NCBI GenBank assembly: GCA_028751875.1
Contig: CM054138.1
Span: 39,946,116-40,010,115 of the forward strand
Direction: 5' to 3'
Source: Rapana venosa
Taxonomy: Eukaryota; Mollusca; Gastropoda; Neogastropoda; Muricidae
DNA: 64,000 nucleotides
Below are positions 20,929 to 33,235 of the stretch, piece by piece. The notes beneath the pieces were generated by a model that was not told the origin of the DNA, made no database searches, and saw only the letters and a list, made by a program, of their open reading frames with translations. Made by a program: the position numbers and the translations under genes. Each line of letters begins with the position of its first letter. Within the stretch, counting starts at the first letter, position 1.

Positions 20929-21240
20929 TCATTTCTTTTCCGTGATGAAGACTGTGGGTTTAGTGGCAGGTTCAACGTTCTCCTTCTCATCCTGCTTAGG
21001 ACCAGAAGACTCCTGTTCATCCTCTTCCTCCTCCTCAGCCTCCTCCTCTGAGTCTTCTTCCTCCTCTTCTCCATCCTCCTTCTTTTTCTGTTTCTTCTTC
21101 TCTTGCTCTTCTTTCTTCTGGGCCTCCTCCACCTCGTGGATGAGGGCCAGGAGTTCTTTGCCGGACATGGCTTCCATCTTGGAGGTGTCACACACTCGGT
21201 GGCTGGTGGCCTCCAGCTCCTCAATCTCCTGCAGTATAGT
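20929..21240 (-). CDS. Coiled-coil gene last exon: helix, K/E-rich tail, KEN motif
   Basis: The acceptor is CATTGCAG|ACT. Encodes residues 189-291: 'TILQEIEELEATSHRVCD', then 'SGKELLALIHEVEEAQ', a lysine stretch, a long glutamate run, and 'KQDEKENVEPATKP' to the stop at 20929. This is the longest exon. Its upstream open frame extends into the intron with an ATG (21282), which is not needed. Confidence 0.8.
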   Translation of the reverse strand, partial: TILQEIEELEATSHRVCDTSKMEAMSGKELLALIHEVEEAQKKEEQEKKKQKKKEDGEEEEEDSEEEAEEEEEDEQESSGPKQDEKENVEPATKPTVFITEKK

Positions 21241-22648
21241 CTGCAATGACAACAAATGTCCATCTCCACATTCTGTGCTCATCTGTTTTCAAGGAAAGGG
21301 AGGGAGAGAGGGAGGGAAGAAGGGAGAGAGAGAGAGAATCGATGAATAAATTATCTTTAATGCAGAAGTATAAAGATTTTAGGCCAAGCCTAGCCCTAAA
21401 ATCTGTTCTAATGAGCATAAATACATCAAAATTATGGATAAAGTGTAGTCAATAGAACACTGGGAAAAATGTGCACAATACTAGATAACACAGAGACAGA
21501 TCATATCAAAATCTATACTACACACAAATATCAATCTACTAAAGAAACCACACAAATACAGACACACACACAAATACAGACAAACACACACACAAATGCA
21601 AAAACAGCATATACTTGAACTCACTCCCTATGGTCCACTGTGATCACAGTGGTCTTGTGCACAACACTTGCCTGTGAACCACTGTGAACCTTCAGATTTT
21701 AATTTTAGCTCAATGACGTCAACTTTTGTACAAAAATCCGTCAGCTGGCTTTATTAGATTTTGACCTTCCACTTTTATGTCAATAATAAACCCTGAAAAT
21801 TTTACGTACATGTGTTGAGTATCTTTTCAGCTATCATTTTATTTTTATTTTATTATTTAAAAAAAAACAACTCATCAAGACAAACGGCCAGTATACAGAG
21901 ATACACATAGTAAAAATCGGCCAGAAAGGACAGAGTTACAAAGAATTTTAAAAATCAAGATGCACAATACATCTTTTAAAAATTGATACACATGCTTATT
22001 ATGATTGCACATACTTTAAAACACACACAATAATTCCATGCATAATGTAAAGTAGAACATAAAATGATATCTAGTTATATTCAACATTTTTCTAGTTAGA
22101 AGCAAAACTAGATGTCATCATCTAATATTTTCTGAACCACTCTTTCAGAACAAAACATGTAAAAGTAATACTGCATCAAATGTTTATAGATCAAAATGAT
22201 AACAGAGAAAAATGGTGTAACAGTCTGATAAAGCCTGCATACCTGCACTTCGGCCAGATACTTGTCCGAGTTCTCATCCATCTGATGCAGCTTCTCTCGC
22301 ATCTTGCTTACATCCCCCTGCAAACAAGCAACAGACCTATGTGAGGAAAAAAACGTAAATAGTCAACCATGTTATCACAACATGAAGCATCTTTTACATG
22401 AACTCTGACCTTTTTCATTGCTAAATAAACAACACTCTTTTAAAAAAGATACAGATTTTAAAATAAATTCTTAGTGACAGAAAACACAACATCTTTCTAC
22501 TGATTAACATTAATGAAGAATACTTTCTAGCAGACTCTGTGAGTGTGAGTGCGTGCGTGTGCATGTGTGTGTGCATGCGTGCGTGGTGTGTGCATGTGAT
22601 TATGTAAAACTGAGATAGGCAGAAACAAACTGATAGAGAAAGGAAGAC

Positions 22649-22722
<74 letters not shown>

Positions 22723-25700
22723 AAGAGAGAGAGAAGAGAGAGAGAGAGAGAGAAGGGGGGAGGGGGTAATAAAGAGTGACAAAGAGGGAGTGGGCAGCGG
22801 AGAGAGGTGGGGACAGAAATACAAATGGGAAGAGGAGGGATGGGGAGCAAGATAAAGGGAAAACCCCCAGAGAGAAATGATTTTGGAAGACAGGCCAGGC
22901 CAGGAGGTGGAGTCCATAAACAGAACTTTTCAGAGCTCTGAATATACGGTCCATTTGTTTACTGTGGATATTCAACTGGCAAATTTTTTTCTGTGCATCA
23001 AGTTCAGAAAACGTAACTACTGCTGTCACTGCTCCCTGTTCTCATGATCAACGTACAGTTTTGCTGGAGAAATCGGTGCTGTGCTCCATTTTGAGCAGCT
23101 GACTTTGCTACAGCAACTTCACAGGTTTCATCTTGCTGCTAAAAAAAAAAAAAAAAAAAAAAAAAGTTTCGTCTTGCTAAGTTTCTCACTTTCAAAATAT
23201 CAGGGAGATGGAAAAGCCAACATTACAGCACACGCACCATTCCCAGATAAAGAGCTTGGTGTTTCCTGGCACCATATTTCATTCACAGCCTTCTTTTGTC
23301 AATCCTAGTGCTTGTTTACACTTTGGTTAAAACTCTTTGGCATTTGTGATGTGCGTGTGAACCTTGTACAGGACCAGCAACGGATCACCATCCATCAAGC
23401 GGGTCAGAGAAACCCCACTCCCAGTTTCTCACCTTTGTGACTTTTTTCTTCTTCTGCGCGGCAGCAGACTGCTCACTGCTGGGCTCCACTATTTCCCCGG
23501 TCACTGCAAGCAGTAAACAGCAACAACACCTGGTGTCATGTATGAATATTACCCCCAGGGATGTACATTCACAAAATGATTGGGATGAATATAAAAATTC
23601 TACTGTGCCTAAAGTAACTTCATAAGTAACAGAGATAGTAATGTGACAATAATTACTCTGCCACTTTCAGTTGATGGAACTCATTCTATCCAAACATCCT
23701 TGATTGAGGATGTTTGTTACACAACTATTTTTGCAAAAACATTCCAACGATCAGGAATTTCTTGAATATATATATATAGATATAGATAGATAGATATATA
23801 TATATCTACTTTCATATAGATTTTTTAAAATATAGATTTGTTAGCATCACGGTAAAAGTGCAATAATGATGTTACATGCTAATGACAACAATGCTAGCCC
23901 ATTTTTCTTTTAAAAGCAGGTAGTCAGAAGAGATCTTGCTGGTCTGTGTGTGTTTCTTAGGTTACATTCTTCACATCTGACTCAACCTCTTCTCATTTAA
24001 AATTACTGACAGAATTCTAAGGGAGTACACAGACTCTCAATAAATTATACAAGAGAGTCAAAACTGCCAGCTGGATCACCTTTTGCCACACTAGCCAAAT
24101 ATAAGCGACTTCAAACTAATGATACATATATATTTTTTATATAATACATGTTGTTATGCATTATACTGATGATGAATCCATTGTTAACAGTGAATATGAT
24201 GTAATACACAAAAGAAAAAATCTAGCTGACAGAATTTCAGTGAAATGTAGATGCACCACAAAGATATTACTTCTTTGTTAAGGAGTTACATAGGCTTGTG
24301 TGACAGAATTGTTTAGAATGTCTTGCGCAGGGAATCTTTTTATATGCCCTTGTTTTGGTTGCTTTTTTGATACAATCTAATGAAATGATGCTATTAAGCA
24401 GGGGAGAAAACTCACTAAATGGAGTGAGATTATCATTCCTACTATACACAACTTTCTTGACCTACTCATGACTAGCTGAAAGAAGAGATGTGTGCTGCTT
24501 CATCACTGTACAGCTACTATAGGCCAGTTCATGAGAGGAAGACTATTCTCAATGTGGAACAGTTCTCAATGACAAACAAGTCAGCTTTCCCTTCATTCTT
24601 GGACTTCACTCCTCTCCAAGGAAAAGCATCAATCGATTGATCTAATCCCATCCCATAAACCATCCTACAAACATCTGTAACTACCCTACAGTTGAGACTG
24701 GATGGATGTCACTGCAACCTCTGCAGTGAGGGCATGAAGTGTGCATGCTTCTTGCCAACACATCCCATGATTCATCAGTGGTAAACACATAACAGTTGTC
24801 CATACAACTTTTAAAATGATATCAGTTTAAAACACTATCTTATTTGCTATGTCATAAACACAGGTGTAAGGACAAAATAAGAAAGACAACAAAGAAATCT
24901 GGCATCATTACACGGTACAGTTATAGAAATTAAAAAGCAAATAAGAAGAAAAGACACCCTCCCTAAAAAAACAACAACAACAAAACCCAACCAAACACTC
25001 CCCCTACCCCCCCACCTAAACAAACAAAATGTTTGAAGATATGTTTTATTCTCCTCTGTCTGATGTGATGGAGGCCTGTACAGGTACCTACCTGGATCAA
25101 TGTTGTTCTCAATGAGTGCCTTCTCATAGGTTTCTCTGAAAAATCAGTCAAACAAAAGAAAAACATACAATGCTGCTTACACATAACAATATATAGATCT
25201 TTTTTCTTTTCTTTTTTCATTCCTTGGCTAGAGCTCTGAGGTTCACCAAATGGAGAGATTTTGCATATGCAACCGTTTTTACCAACCATTAAGGTAGCCT
25301 ATGGCAACTTCAGAGACAATTTTGAAACAAAAGAATATGTACTGTTCAATCATGATATTGTCATAACAATCCACAAAAAGAGCTTAATTATTATTATCAC
25401 TTTAGTGCTATCAATGTCTCGTCAATCTAATTTGACCTAAAAAGAAAACAAAAAAGAAATTTAAACATACACATGTATACATTCCTATAACTACATCTTG
25501 AACAGGATATGCTCAAAATTTACAATCCTATAGGCTGAAAAAACCCCACAGAAGCCCACAAATGTAAAATTATAACATTCTAAAGGACAGTAATTCATCT
25601 TTCAAGTATTAAGATCTGGATTAAAAAACAACAACATTAATTATGCAGCTAACATTGAACCAAGGTAAAGGCACATTTAGAGAAAAAAACCCACATGCAA

Positions 25701-28679
25701 AAACAGAAAAGAACACAAAAAGGTTTCCTGTTTGTTCATAACAGCCTCATCTCCTGTCATAGGAGAGATCAGTTCCTTCCATCTCACTCATCTACATGTC
25801 AGAACTGACAAAGAAAGTATCTAATCAGGCATCTCTGACAGCTGGCGAGCAAGTCAATTAAGCTGATTCTGTTCATCAATAAAGTCAGATGCAGGATTCA
25901 GATCAATTCATGTGAGAATTGTTCAAATAAGAAAAGCCCTACCAGGATCAAAGCTGTCCCGACAATCAAGCAACACACACATATATACACATACCCTAAA
26001 ACATTTTGCATAAAAAGTAGAAAGTATGTTCTTTCGAGCCAGAAGGCCCATAGAGCCGGAGCTTATCCCGGTTTCTGTAGCGTTAAGCGAACTGATGGTT
26101 TTTCACCACCCCTGTGACAGGACGCTAGTCTGTCGCCAGATACTTCCCCAGCAGAGCTGGTACCCACTTGTACACCTGGGTGGAGTGGGGAAAATAGGAG
26201 TAAAGTGTCTTTCCCAAGGACACAACACCGAGCCGAGCGGGGATCGAACCCGCGACCTCTGGATCACGAGTTGACCGCCTAAACCACTCGACCACGGTGC
26301 CTCCATAAAAACATTTTGCATAGATTTAAACTAAACATTTTGCATAGATTTAAACTGATATCTAAACTGGGCCTGGAGTCTGTCAAAAAGGCTGATTTCC
26401 ACAAGAAAATTGTCATGTCAGAATTTAATATACATGAAATTCAAAGAAAATGCTAAGTAGGATTATAGTGATATGTCAACTTACATTTGTTGCTCCAAAT
26501 TTTCTGTTTTTTCTGCAGCAGCTGTCAAGTTTGCTGGACAGAAAACACAATAATCAAAATAAATCTTATTTACTCAGTTTTAGAACAGTTACTTCAACTC
26601 ACATTAAGAACACATTTTCTTTCTTTCTGTTTAAAAAAAGAAACCTTTATCAACTGGCCAACAATCCACAATAAACAGTTAATGAACACTACAATGACAA
26701 AATAGAATTTAAAAATCTGAGAATAATCAACATTTAAGGACAGACACATAAGTTGCAATAATAACTGCTGTAATGACAGGTATGCTAAAATCAGGAAAAA
26801 GCTCTAAGATGCAAACCATGAACAAAATTCATACTAGAATGGGCAGCCAAACACACAAGCATGCATGCACGTATGTCACACACACACATGGGCATATGTA
26901 AACACTTGTACACACAGAGAAAAATGCTCCAATTCTCAGTTCTAGGGCAATGTCAAGAATTAGTGGACAAAGACCACACAGCACCACTTCTAAATGTATT
27001 CTGTCATCCACTCTATCCCTTCATTACTCAGAACACAATAATCATTGACAGTTTCTTTTGCCGTTTTTCTGTATCTGTATTTTCAGGTACTCTTCCTTTG
27101 TCCATTCTTCACTGAAACATGTAGAAAAAAATGTTACCAAAATATTATGCAAAACATCCAAATAGTAAGAAAAACTTTCTTTAAAAAAAAAAGAGGAAAA
27201 CCCTGCTCAATGCTGTTCAAATGAATAATGCGGTTAGAAATAATACATAAAACATATTTGAAGAATTTGAAATAGGTAAATGGAAGATATATTACCCATT
27301 TCATCCTATGATATTGTGTTGAAACACTGTGATTGAATAATGCATATCAACTAAAGCTGTTCTGTTATGATTTTCGCTTCTTGATATTTTGTATAATCCA
27401 CCAGATTTCTAAAGGGATGACAGGAATTGAAACACAACATTTTCACAGATGATTTATATCAAAAGAAATTTATGATAACAAAATATGAAATAACTTCATA
27501 ATGACAAACTGTGGCTTGAGATCTCTTAAAAAAATTTCAACAACGAACATATTATCATCACAACAACAATACATCACATAGATGTAAGCAAGGCAAAATC
27601 ATGAACAGAATCATAGTTTTAGAGATTCCTTTCTTGTTACCTGAACACAGCTTCTCTCTTTCAGCCATCAGCTTCTCCATAGTGGCAAGGCGTTCCTGTA
27701 ACGCACAGCACAGACACTGATACGCTGGCACAAAACAAAGACAAAACAATCTTGCAAGTTAAAGAAAACTGCTTGCTCATGAAGCTTTTTTAATACCAGG
27801 CCTGAGAAGAAAGGTGGCAAGATGGTTTAGGCAATTACCTGCCACACAAGTAAATTGTAAGGTTCTGGGTTCAATTCCCAGCCATGTCCTTCCTTAATCT
27901 TCTAAGTTTGACGGGAAAATCTAAGTCACTCAGACCTGCGTGTTTACAGACTTGTGCACGTTAAAAGAACCCATGACAGTTGAAAATTGAAAAGAGCAGG
28001 GAGGTACCTCCTGACTGTCCTACTGTAGTAGGTTCAATTCCCAACTGTACTCTTGAATCGGAATGTGACTATGAAAGGCGGGTGGGGGTGGGGTGGGTGG
28101 GGTGGAGATGGTTACATGAAAACGCAAAAATCTTACCATTGATGAACCTTGTAACTCTAGCTGAGGAACAAAATAAAACAAAACAAACATAAACAAAAAA
28201 ACAAACAAAATCAGCCCAAAGAGAAAGTTTCTACAGACTTAAAGTATGATTTTTAAGATCAACAAGGAACAATCTTATCACTATAATTATACTTCTACAG
28301 ACTGTTAGTGTTAAAGTATGACTCACTGCTAAGATCAACAAGGAACAATCTTAACAATATCACTATAATTCTACAGATTGTTAAAGTATGACTCACTGCT
28401 AAGATCAACCAGGAACAGTCTTATCACTATAATATGCGTCACTAAGTTATTCATGGGAGAAAGAAAGATATGACCGATTACTTACACTGAGACACTAGCA
28501 ACAGTATAGATTAGTCAAGTTCTATAAATAAGAAGATGAAGCATTCAAGTCTATACTAAGACTATCTAGATCATGTACATGTATATAATCTGAAGGGTAT
28601 TTCTGACCAATCTGAATAATATTTTTATTTTGCTTAATTTTTCCAGACTTTTTTTTCTTCTTTCATTTCTTTACCCTAA

Positions 28680-28710
<31 letters not shown>

Positions 28711-28864
28711 AACCCCAACACAACAACAACACAACAACAACAAAAAAACCAAAACACAACAACACAAAAAACCCCAAAACAAAACCAAAAACCCAACAGA
28801 CAACACAACACACACACAACCTTTATAATATATAGAGCTCAACTACTTACTGTAAAAAAAATAA

Positions 28865-28904
<40 letters not shown>

Positions 28905-30526
28905 ACAGATAAGCAGTGAATCAATAGCATCCCTGTGTGCACATGCTCTTTACAGAATCAAATCTTCACCTGGAAATTTTAGTACAAGCTGCATAAGATA
29001 AGATTTACAATCTAACACTGTCAGTATTGCTATGTTCTATCATACAGAATTGAGTAAAATTCAATAGTATAAACTTGAATACTTTGAGTCTTTTCAGGTA
29101 GCCTGAACTTCATTTAAAAAACCAAGAAGTTCATTTTAAACCTGTTTACTAATGATATGGTATACTCTTTCAATTGTACTCATAACCACACCACACACAC
29201 AATGGTGGACTATAAAAACAAAAGATTGGATTATGACAACCAAACACACTCTGATATAGTGATACACACAGTCACACACACACACCTCTCTATAAATGTA
29301 GATAAGCCTTAAGGGATGATACTTTTGAACTAGTAAATTATTTTAAAAACTAATCAATCAACCAACTCAAAAGATTTTTGGATGGGCTAAACTAAAAAAA
29401 ACACTCGAACAAACCAAACACACAACAAACCTACGTTAACAAGTAAAAACATACAAAAAATATTTAATAGACAAAAAAAATTGAACTTTATCTTATCTTT
29501 AAACAAAGAAAAACCAAACAAAACTTAGTTACAATGCAATCCTGATTTCAGCTGGATATTGCACGGTAATTCATTTATAACAAAATAATCTTTGTAATAA
29601 AAAAACACTTTTGTTGGTCTTCTTGTTAGTTTCTGCTCTTCTTTAAACCCAGCCTGGTGACATGATTAACTCTGAATTGTCCTCACTCCAGCTTTTCAAT
29701 GAGAGCACAAAATGCAAATTTAACAAGACATAACATTAGGTCAATCGACTATCTCCCTTTTACTTTAGTTCTAAAGGGAAGTCAGCTAGCCGACCTCTGC
29801 TTCTCGGACTGTGTCCTCCAAAGTCTGCTTCATTCGAGCGTGATCAGCCTCCAGCTCCAACAGACTGCGGCGAACTGCATCATCATCCTCTTTGAGAAGG
29901 CCATCATTGGGTGCTGGTTTGCTGCTCATATAAAAAAATATTCATGGTAATGAGACTCTGAGAGAGAGAGAGCTCTAGAGAGAGAGTGGGAGCGACTGAG
30001 ATAGGAGAGTAATTACTTTATTCAGATTAAGGCTACAATCCTTTTCTGAAAGGGTACACACAATTATGATATTAAGAAATTAAAAAAAGCAATAATTTTT
30101 CTAAAAGCTAGATTATCAATAGGCACTAAAAAATAGGCACTGGAAGACTAAAAACCATAAAATTTATGTATACATATCATAATGATACAGTAATGTACTT
30201 TTCTAATATTTTTAGGACATACATCACGATACATGGCAAGTTTTATGAGAACAGTCTTTTTAAATGACAAAACAAAACAAACTGAAAAAACCCAACAAAA
30301 TCCAACCCTGCTTGAACAAGTTTTGCCTGAAAGAATTATAAAGTAATCAAGGATCATTATGTTATTTTGGTTTAACAAACTTCATACTGTGCTGAGATCT
30401 GATAAGGCTGGACAACAACAGCAGTATCTGTATGAGATTGAGAGAAAGACAAGAGTGAGCAAGTAAGAAAAAAAGTTGCAGAGAGAAAGCTCTAGAGAGA
30501 AGAATAGTGTGTGTGTGTGTGTGTGT

Positions 30527-30565
<39 letters not shown>

Positions 30566-30566
30566 C

Positions 30567-30624
<58 letters not shown>

Positions 30625-30984
30625 TGTGCGTGATGTGTAGCTAAAATAACAATAAAGATAGGATGATTGTCACCAATATATATTGCTTAGTATAGTAATA
30701 CTAGTACAATATTATTAAGGTAAAAAAAAAAAGTAAGTACACAAGTATGTTGTCAGATTATTGGTGCATAGGCATTGAGCAAATTGAACTGAAAAGTGTA
30801 ATTAGCATGAACAATATGCTACAACTAGCCAACATGAAACCTTGAGCTGGTAAAGAGACCGGAGAGTCAATATTCATCTTTGACTTTCAATATTTGAATT
30901 CATCTTCTTTGAATAAGTAAACAAATTAAACAATGTGTACAGTAACTTGGGTGGAACATAATATCTAAATTCCACACACACACA

Positions 30985-31015
<31 letters not shown>

Positions 31016-32197
31016 TATGGAATTTATATATAAATGACTACTTTCAGGAAAAATTTTCCCCCAAGAAAAGGCAGTAATGAAAAGTGTAGTCTTTATAGAT
31101 TATTCGCTATCTTAGTATCTTAAAAGTTATATGTTACCAGATCTGACATTGATTTTTGACAATTTACACTGACTAAAATCACTTAAGTATAGAGAAGAAT
31201 GAATACTGTTCATCAGGCTAAGCTTGTTAGTGTTACAGAGCACTTTCTTGATTTCAACTATTTAAGTTTAAATTACAGTTACACTTTGATGTACACACTA
31301 CTACATCAGATTTTTCAACATAAACTAATAAAGCTAAAGAAAAAACAACCACATTTGATTATCTTTCAGAAAATATAACTAAATATAACTTTGAAAATAA
31401 TTTTAGAAAAGTAAGTTAAAGCCAACACCATAGTCTCCCCCCCCCCCCTCCCCCTATAATTTGGAAAAAAAAGGCTTTATATTTTTTTTACATATCTTTG
31501 TTCAGAAACTTGCATACAGAGTTTGTGCTTGTCAGAATGGAAGCTCCAGAACATTAACATTTTTGTAAAGTATTTGAGGGCCAGTCCAAACTATGCTTGT
31601 TTTTTTGTGCACAATTTCATAAAAGCTAAGCCGAGGTTTAAAAGAATTGCAAAAACAATGTAAAATTTACCAAATCAACTTTGGATGGGAGAAGTACACA
31701 TTAGGATATAAACAGGATTAATTCCATATTGAAATATGCAAAGGAATAACATGATAAACATAAATAAACTGATGAGGACATTTTCTTCCTCAGTTCCTCT
31801 CATTCTGTCAAAAGAAAAAGTAAAACTGACCAAAAATCATTACTCAGATAAATCTGTACATTTCATAAGGTCTTTTTGTGGCCAGAAAAATGATGCTGCT
31901 GAAACGTACTACTACACTACAATTACTTTTAAGTCATGGATAACCGTAGCCGGTCTTTGGAAAATATCGATATGATTAAATAAAAAAAAAAAAGCATACA
32001 GAAAATAATAAAAACTACAAAAATAAAGTTCTAAACAAAACTTGAAACAAACTTTACCTGTGAGTGTGAGTGTGAGAAATTGGTTTGGAACTAGTTGGAG
32101 CTGACGGTTTGAAACCTTTCACTCTTGATTTCGTTAGGTCTGTCTCATGGGAAGCGCGCGGAATCATTGATTTCTTGATAGGAGAATTTGTTGCCAT
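20929..32197 (-). CDS. Coiled-coil protein, tentative kinastrin/SKAP-like
   Basis: Eight exons (minus): 32197-32058, 29924-29795, 27705-27651, 26533-26485, 25135-25092, 23503-23433, 22317-22243 and 21240-20929. All have GT-AG introns with compatible phases and give 291 residues with no stop. The ATG at 32197 has a strong context (GAAATGG) and is the first in frame. Residues 1-46 are basic and disordered with SMIP (10-13), an SxIP motif of the kind that binds EB proteins at microtubule plus ends. Residues 53-139 and 164-232 are predicted coiled coil. The middle has 'EKALIENNIDPVTGE'. Residues 228-266 are a Lys then Glu run, with KEN at 274-276, an APC/C degron type. In vertebrate kinastrin a coiled coil is followed by a similar 'LEKF...ILESKGLDP' element, so a spindle or kinetochore role is inferred. 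Another coiled-coil family is possible. Confidence 0.75.
22651..22760 (+). repeat. GA microsatellite in an intron of the coiled-coil gene
   Basis: About 100 bases of (GA)n with single A interruptions, next to a G-rich purine stretch. It produces serine-leucine frames that are not genes. Confidence 0.95.
25215..25305 (-). mobile_element. Repeat family D fragment
   Basis: 'TCCTTGGCTAGAGCTCTGAG' and 'CAACCGTTTTTACCAACC' match 42360-42430 and the 3' part of 27810-28175 in reverse. It lies just outside exon 5 of the coiled-coil gene. Confidence 0.55.
26024..26305 (-). mobile_element. tRNA-derived SINE (family C), near full length
   Basis: An inverted copy of 4431-4715 with very few differences, for example 'GTCGCGGGTTCGATCCCC' here against 'GTCGCAGGTTCGATCCCC' there. 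It lies in the intron between exons 4 and 5. Short direct repeats 'ACATTTTGCATA' flank it (about 26000 and 26311), suggesting a target-site duplication. Confidence 0.85.
27810..28175 (+). mobile_element. tRNA-derived SINE (family D), possibly full length
   Basis: Box A-like 'GGCAAGATGGTTTAGGCAAT' and box B 'GGTTCTGGGTTCAATTCCC' begin the element. The 3' part has 'GTAGGTTCAATTCCCAAC', a G-rich stretch and 'AACTCTAGCTGAGGAAC'. Fragments of the 3' part recur at 7620, 17165, 25215 and 42350. Confidence 0.65.
28222..28432 (+). repeat. Three tandem copies of a 63-77 bp unit
   Basis: Each unit carries 'AAAGTATGACTCACTGC' (shorter in the first copy), 'TAAGATCAACAAGGAAC' and 'TCACTATAAT'. The copies start near 28228, 28292 and 28368. 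Confidence 0.8.
28681..28905 (+). repeat. C20, A-rich, CAACA-rich and TA-repeat tract
   Basis: A run of about 20 C's is followed by A's, then CAA/CAACA-rich DNA, then (TA)n at 28871-28901. It is low complexity in an intron. Confidence 0.85.
30505..30615 (+). repeat. GT and GA microsatellite
   Basis: (GT)n from 30509 to about 30557 and (GA)n to about 30612, in the first intron of the coiled-coil gene. Confidence 0.9.
30990..31032 (-). mobile_element. Truncated SINE/LINE tail module
   Basis: An (AAT)n run is followed by 'GTATGGAATTTATATA' and then unrelated sequence. Only the final 3' end of the module is present, a severe 5' truncation. Confidence 0.65.
32058..32197 (-). CDS. Coiled-coil gene exon 1: SxIP-containing basic N-terminus
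   Basis: Encodes residues 1-46 plus two bases of codon 47. It starts 'MATNSPIKKSMIPRAS' and continues with 'SRVKGFKPSAPTSSKP', rich in Ser, Pro and Lys. The donor is CACAG|GTAAAG. A frame upstream of the ATG stays open for 16 codons but has only GTG, so 32197 is the start. Confidence 0.8.
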
Positions 32198-32557
32198 TTC
32201 CTTCTCCACTCTAGATTTCCGCAGAGATAACTTAAAATGAATCACGAAAAGTAGGTAACGTCAGGTCAAACCTATGAATAAGTCAGTTAAAGTTCGCGCA
32301 AGTTCTCAAGCGGCCATTTCCTGGAATGAAGATTGAGAGTGTTCTCCCCTACAATTCCCACATTTATAGTCTGCATTGATCCTGTTTGTCAAAACTCTTA
32401 AGGGGGTAATATCATTAAAATTCCAGGGAAACGTCGATTTTTCAGACAAAATTTCATGTTGGTTTCTGAGCGATGATGAGAAAAGACTTATTTAGGTCTA
32501 CCCTAGCAAAACAAAACAGATTGGGATCCCCGATAGCTTTGCTAGTAGGAGGCGTGA
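32198..32557. promoter_or_regulatory. Candidate bidirectional promoter
   Basis: This lies between the ATG of the coiled-coil gene (minus) and a plus-strand coding-like region. It is less AT-rich than the flanks and contains CpGs ('TTCGCGCAAG', 'GAAGCGCGCGG' just inside exon 1). At 32310-32325 'GCGGCCATTTCCTGGAA' holds a YY1-like site (minus 'AAATGGCCGC') next to an ETS-like GGAA. No TATA box is evident. The call is inferred from position and composition. Confidence 0.45.
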
Positions 32558-33233
32558 TCATGGCGACAGCAGTGGTGGCGGGCTCGCGCGGCCGTAGCTC
32601 TAGGCCTAGCCGTAGCCCTGCCTGTCAGTGTGTCATGCTCACACGCGGAGCGGCAGGATGTGGAAAGCTTTGAACTAGCTGAACTCTTCAATCAACTATT
32701 AATGCAGGCGCACCACGGTGAGAACTTTAGATTCTGCCTTGTCGGCGGAGCGATCGCACAGGGAAAGCAGACAACAGTTTGGGGTCTTGGAGAGAGGAGG
32801 GCTTCATGGCCGTGACAACAACGTTCTCACCCGACCTCCTCTTTGGGGCGCAGCTGGACAGTGTATTGATGACTGACGAACTTTTCTACCCGTTTTCCAG
32901 CATCGTCGAAGACATGGTTCGTGGCCTGCATTCAAACGGACAGGTGAACACCGACCAGTTTTGTTATTTTTTGTGTCGTGTCTTCGATTCTTTTGGTGGT
33001 CAGCCCTACCTCCAAGGTAGTCTGCTGAAGCTTCTCACTGCTGCCCAGTCAACACCCTTATCCGGAGAGCTTGACCACTGTGGACGGTGTGTTCTCAAGT
33101 CAGCAGCTTTGAGACATGCGGGTTGGACGTGCTCAGGTGGTTGCAGGCAAAACATCTTTTGGATGTTCATGTGATAGATAACAGAGAGGAGAACGCTATC
33201 TTTGAGGTGCTGAGGAGGACAGGAGGATCTCTG
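32473..33233 (+). CDS. Unidentified coding-like region, first exon(s), frame changes
   Basis: I do not recognise this product. Three overlapping protein-like stretches occur in different frames. The first is 'VESFELAELFNQLLMQAHHG' (about 32660-32720). The second is open from 32779 and reads 'FSPDLLFGAQLDSVLMTDEL', 'GQVNTDQFCYFLCRVFDSFG' and 'PYLQGSLLKLLTAAQSTPLS'. The third is 'TCGLDVLRWLQAKHLLDVHV' and 'NREENAIFEVLRRTGG' (33105-33233), which ends at a good donor CTG|GTAGGT. Composition is less AT-rich than the surroundings. Frame changes near 32795 and 33070-33100 could be sequence errors, very short introns or decay. Its head-to-head position with the coiled-coil gene suggests a shared promoter. 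No downstream exon was found. Confidence 0.4.
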
Positions 33234-33235
33234 GT

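Noticed and set aside
20942..21349. 135-codon serine-rich plus-strand frame
   Set aside because: It is antisense to the glutamate-rich last exon of the coiled-coil gene.
22421..23029. 202-codon minus-strand frame
   Set aside because: Most of it is Ser-Leu repeat from a GA microsatellite, inside an intron.
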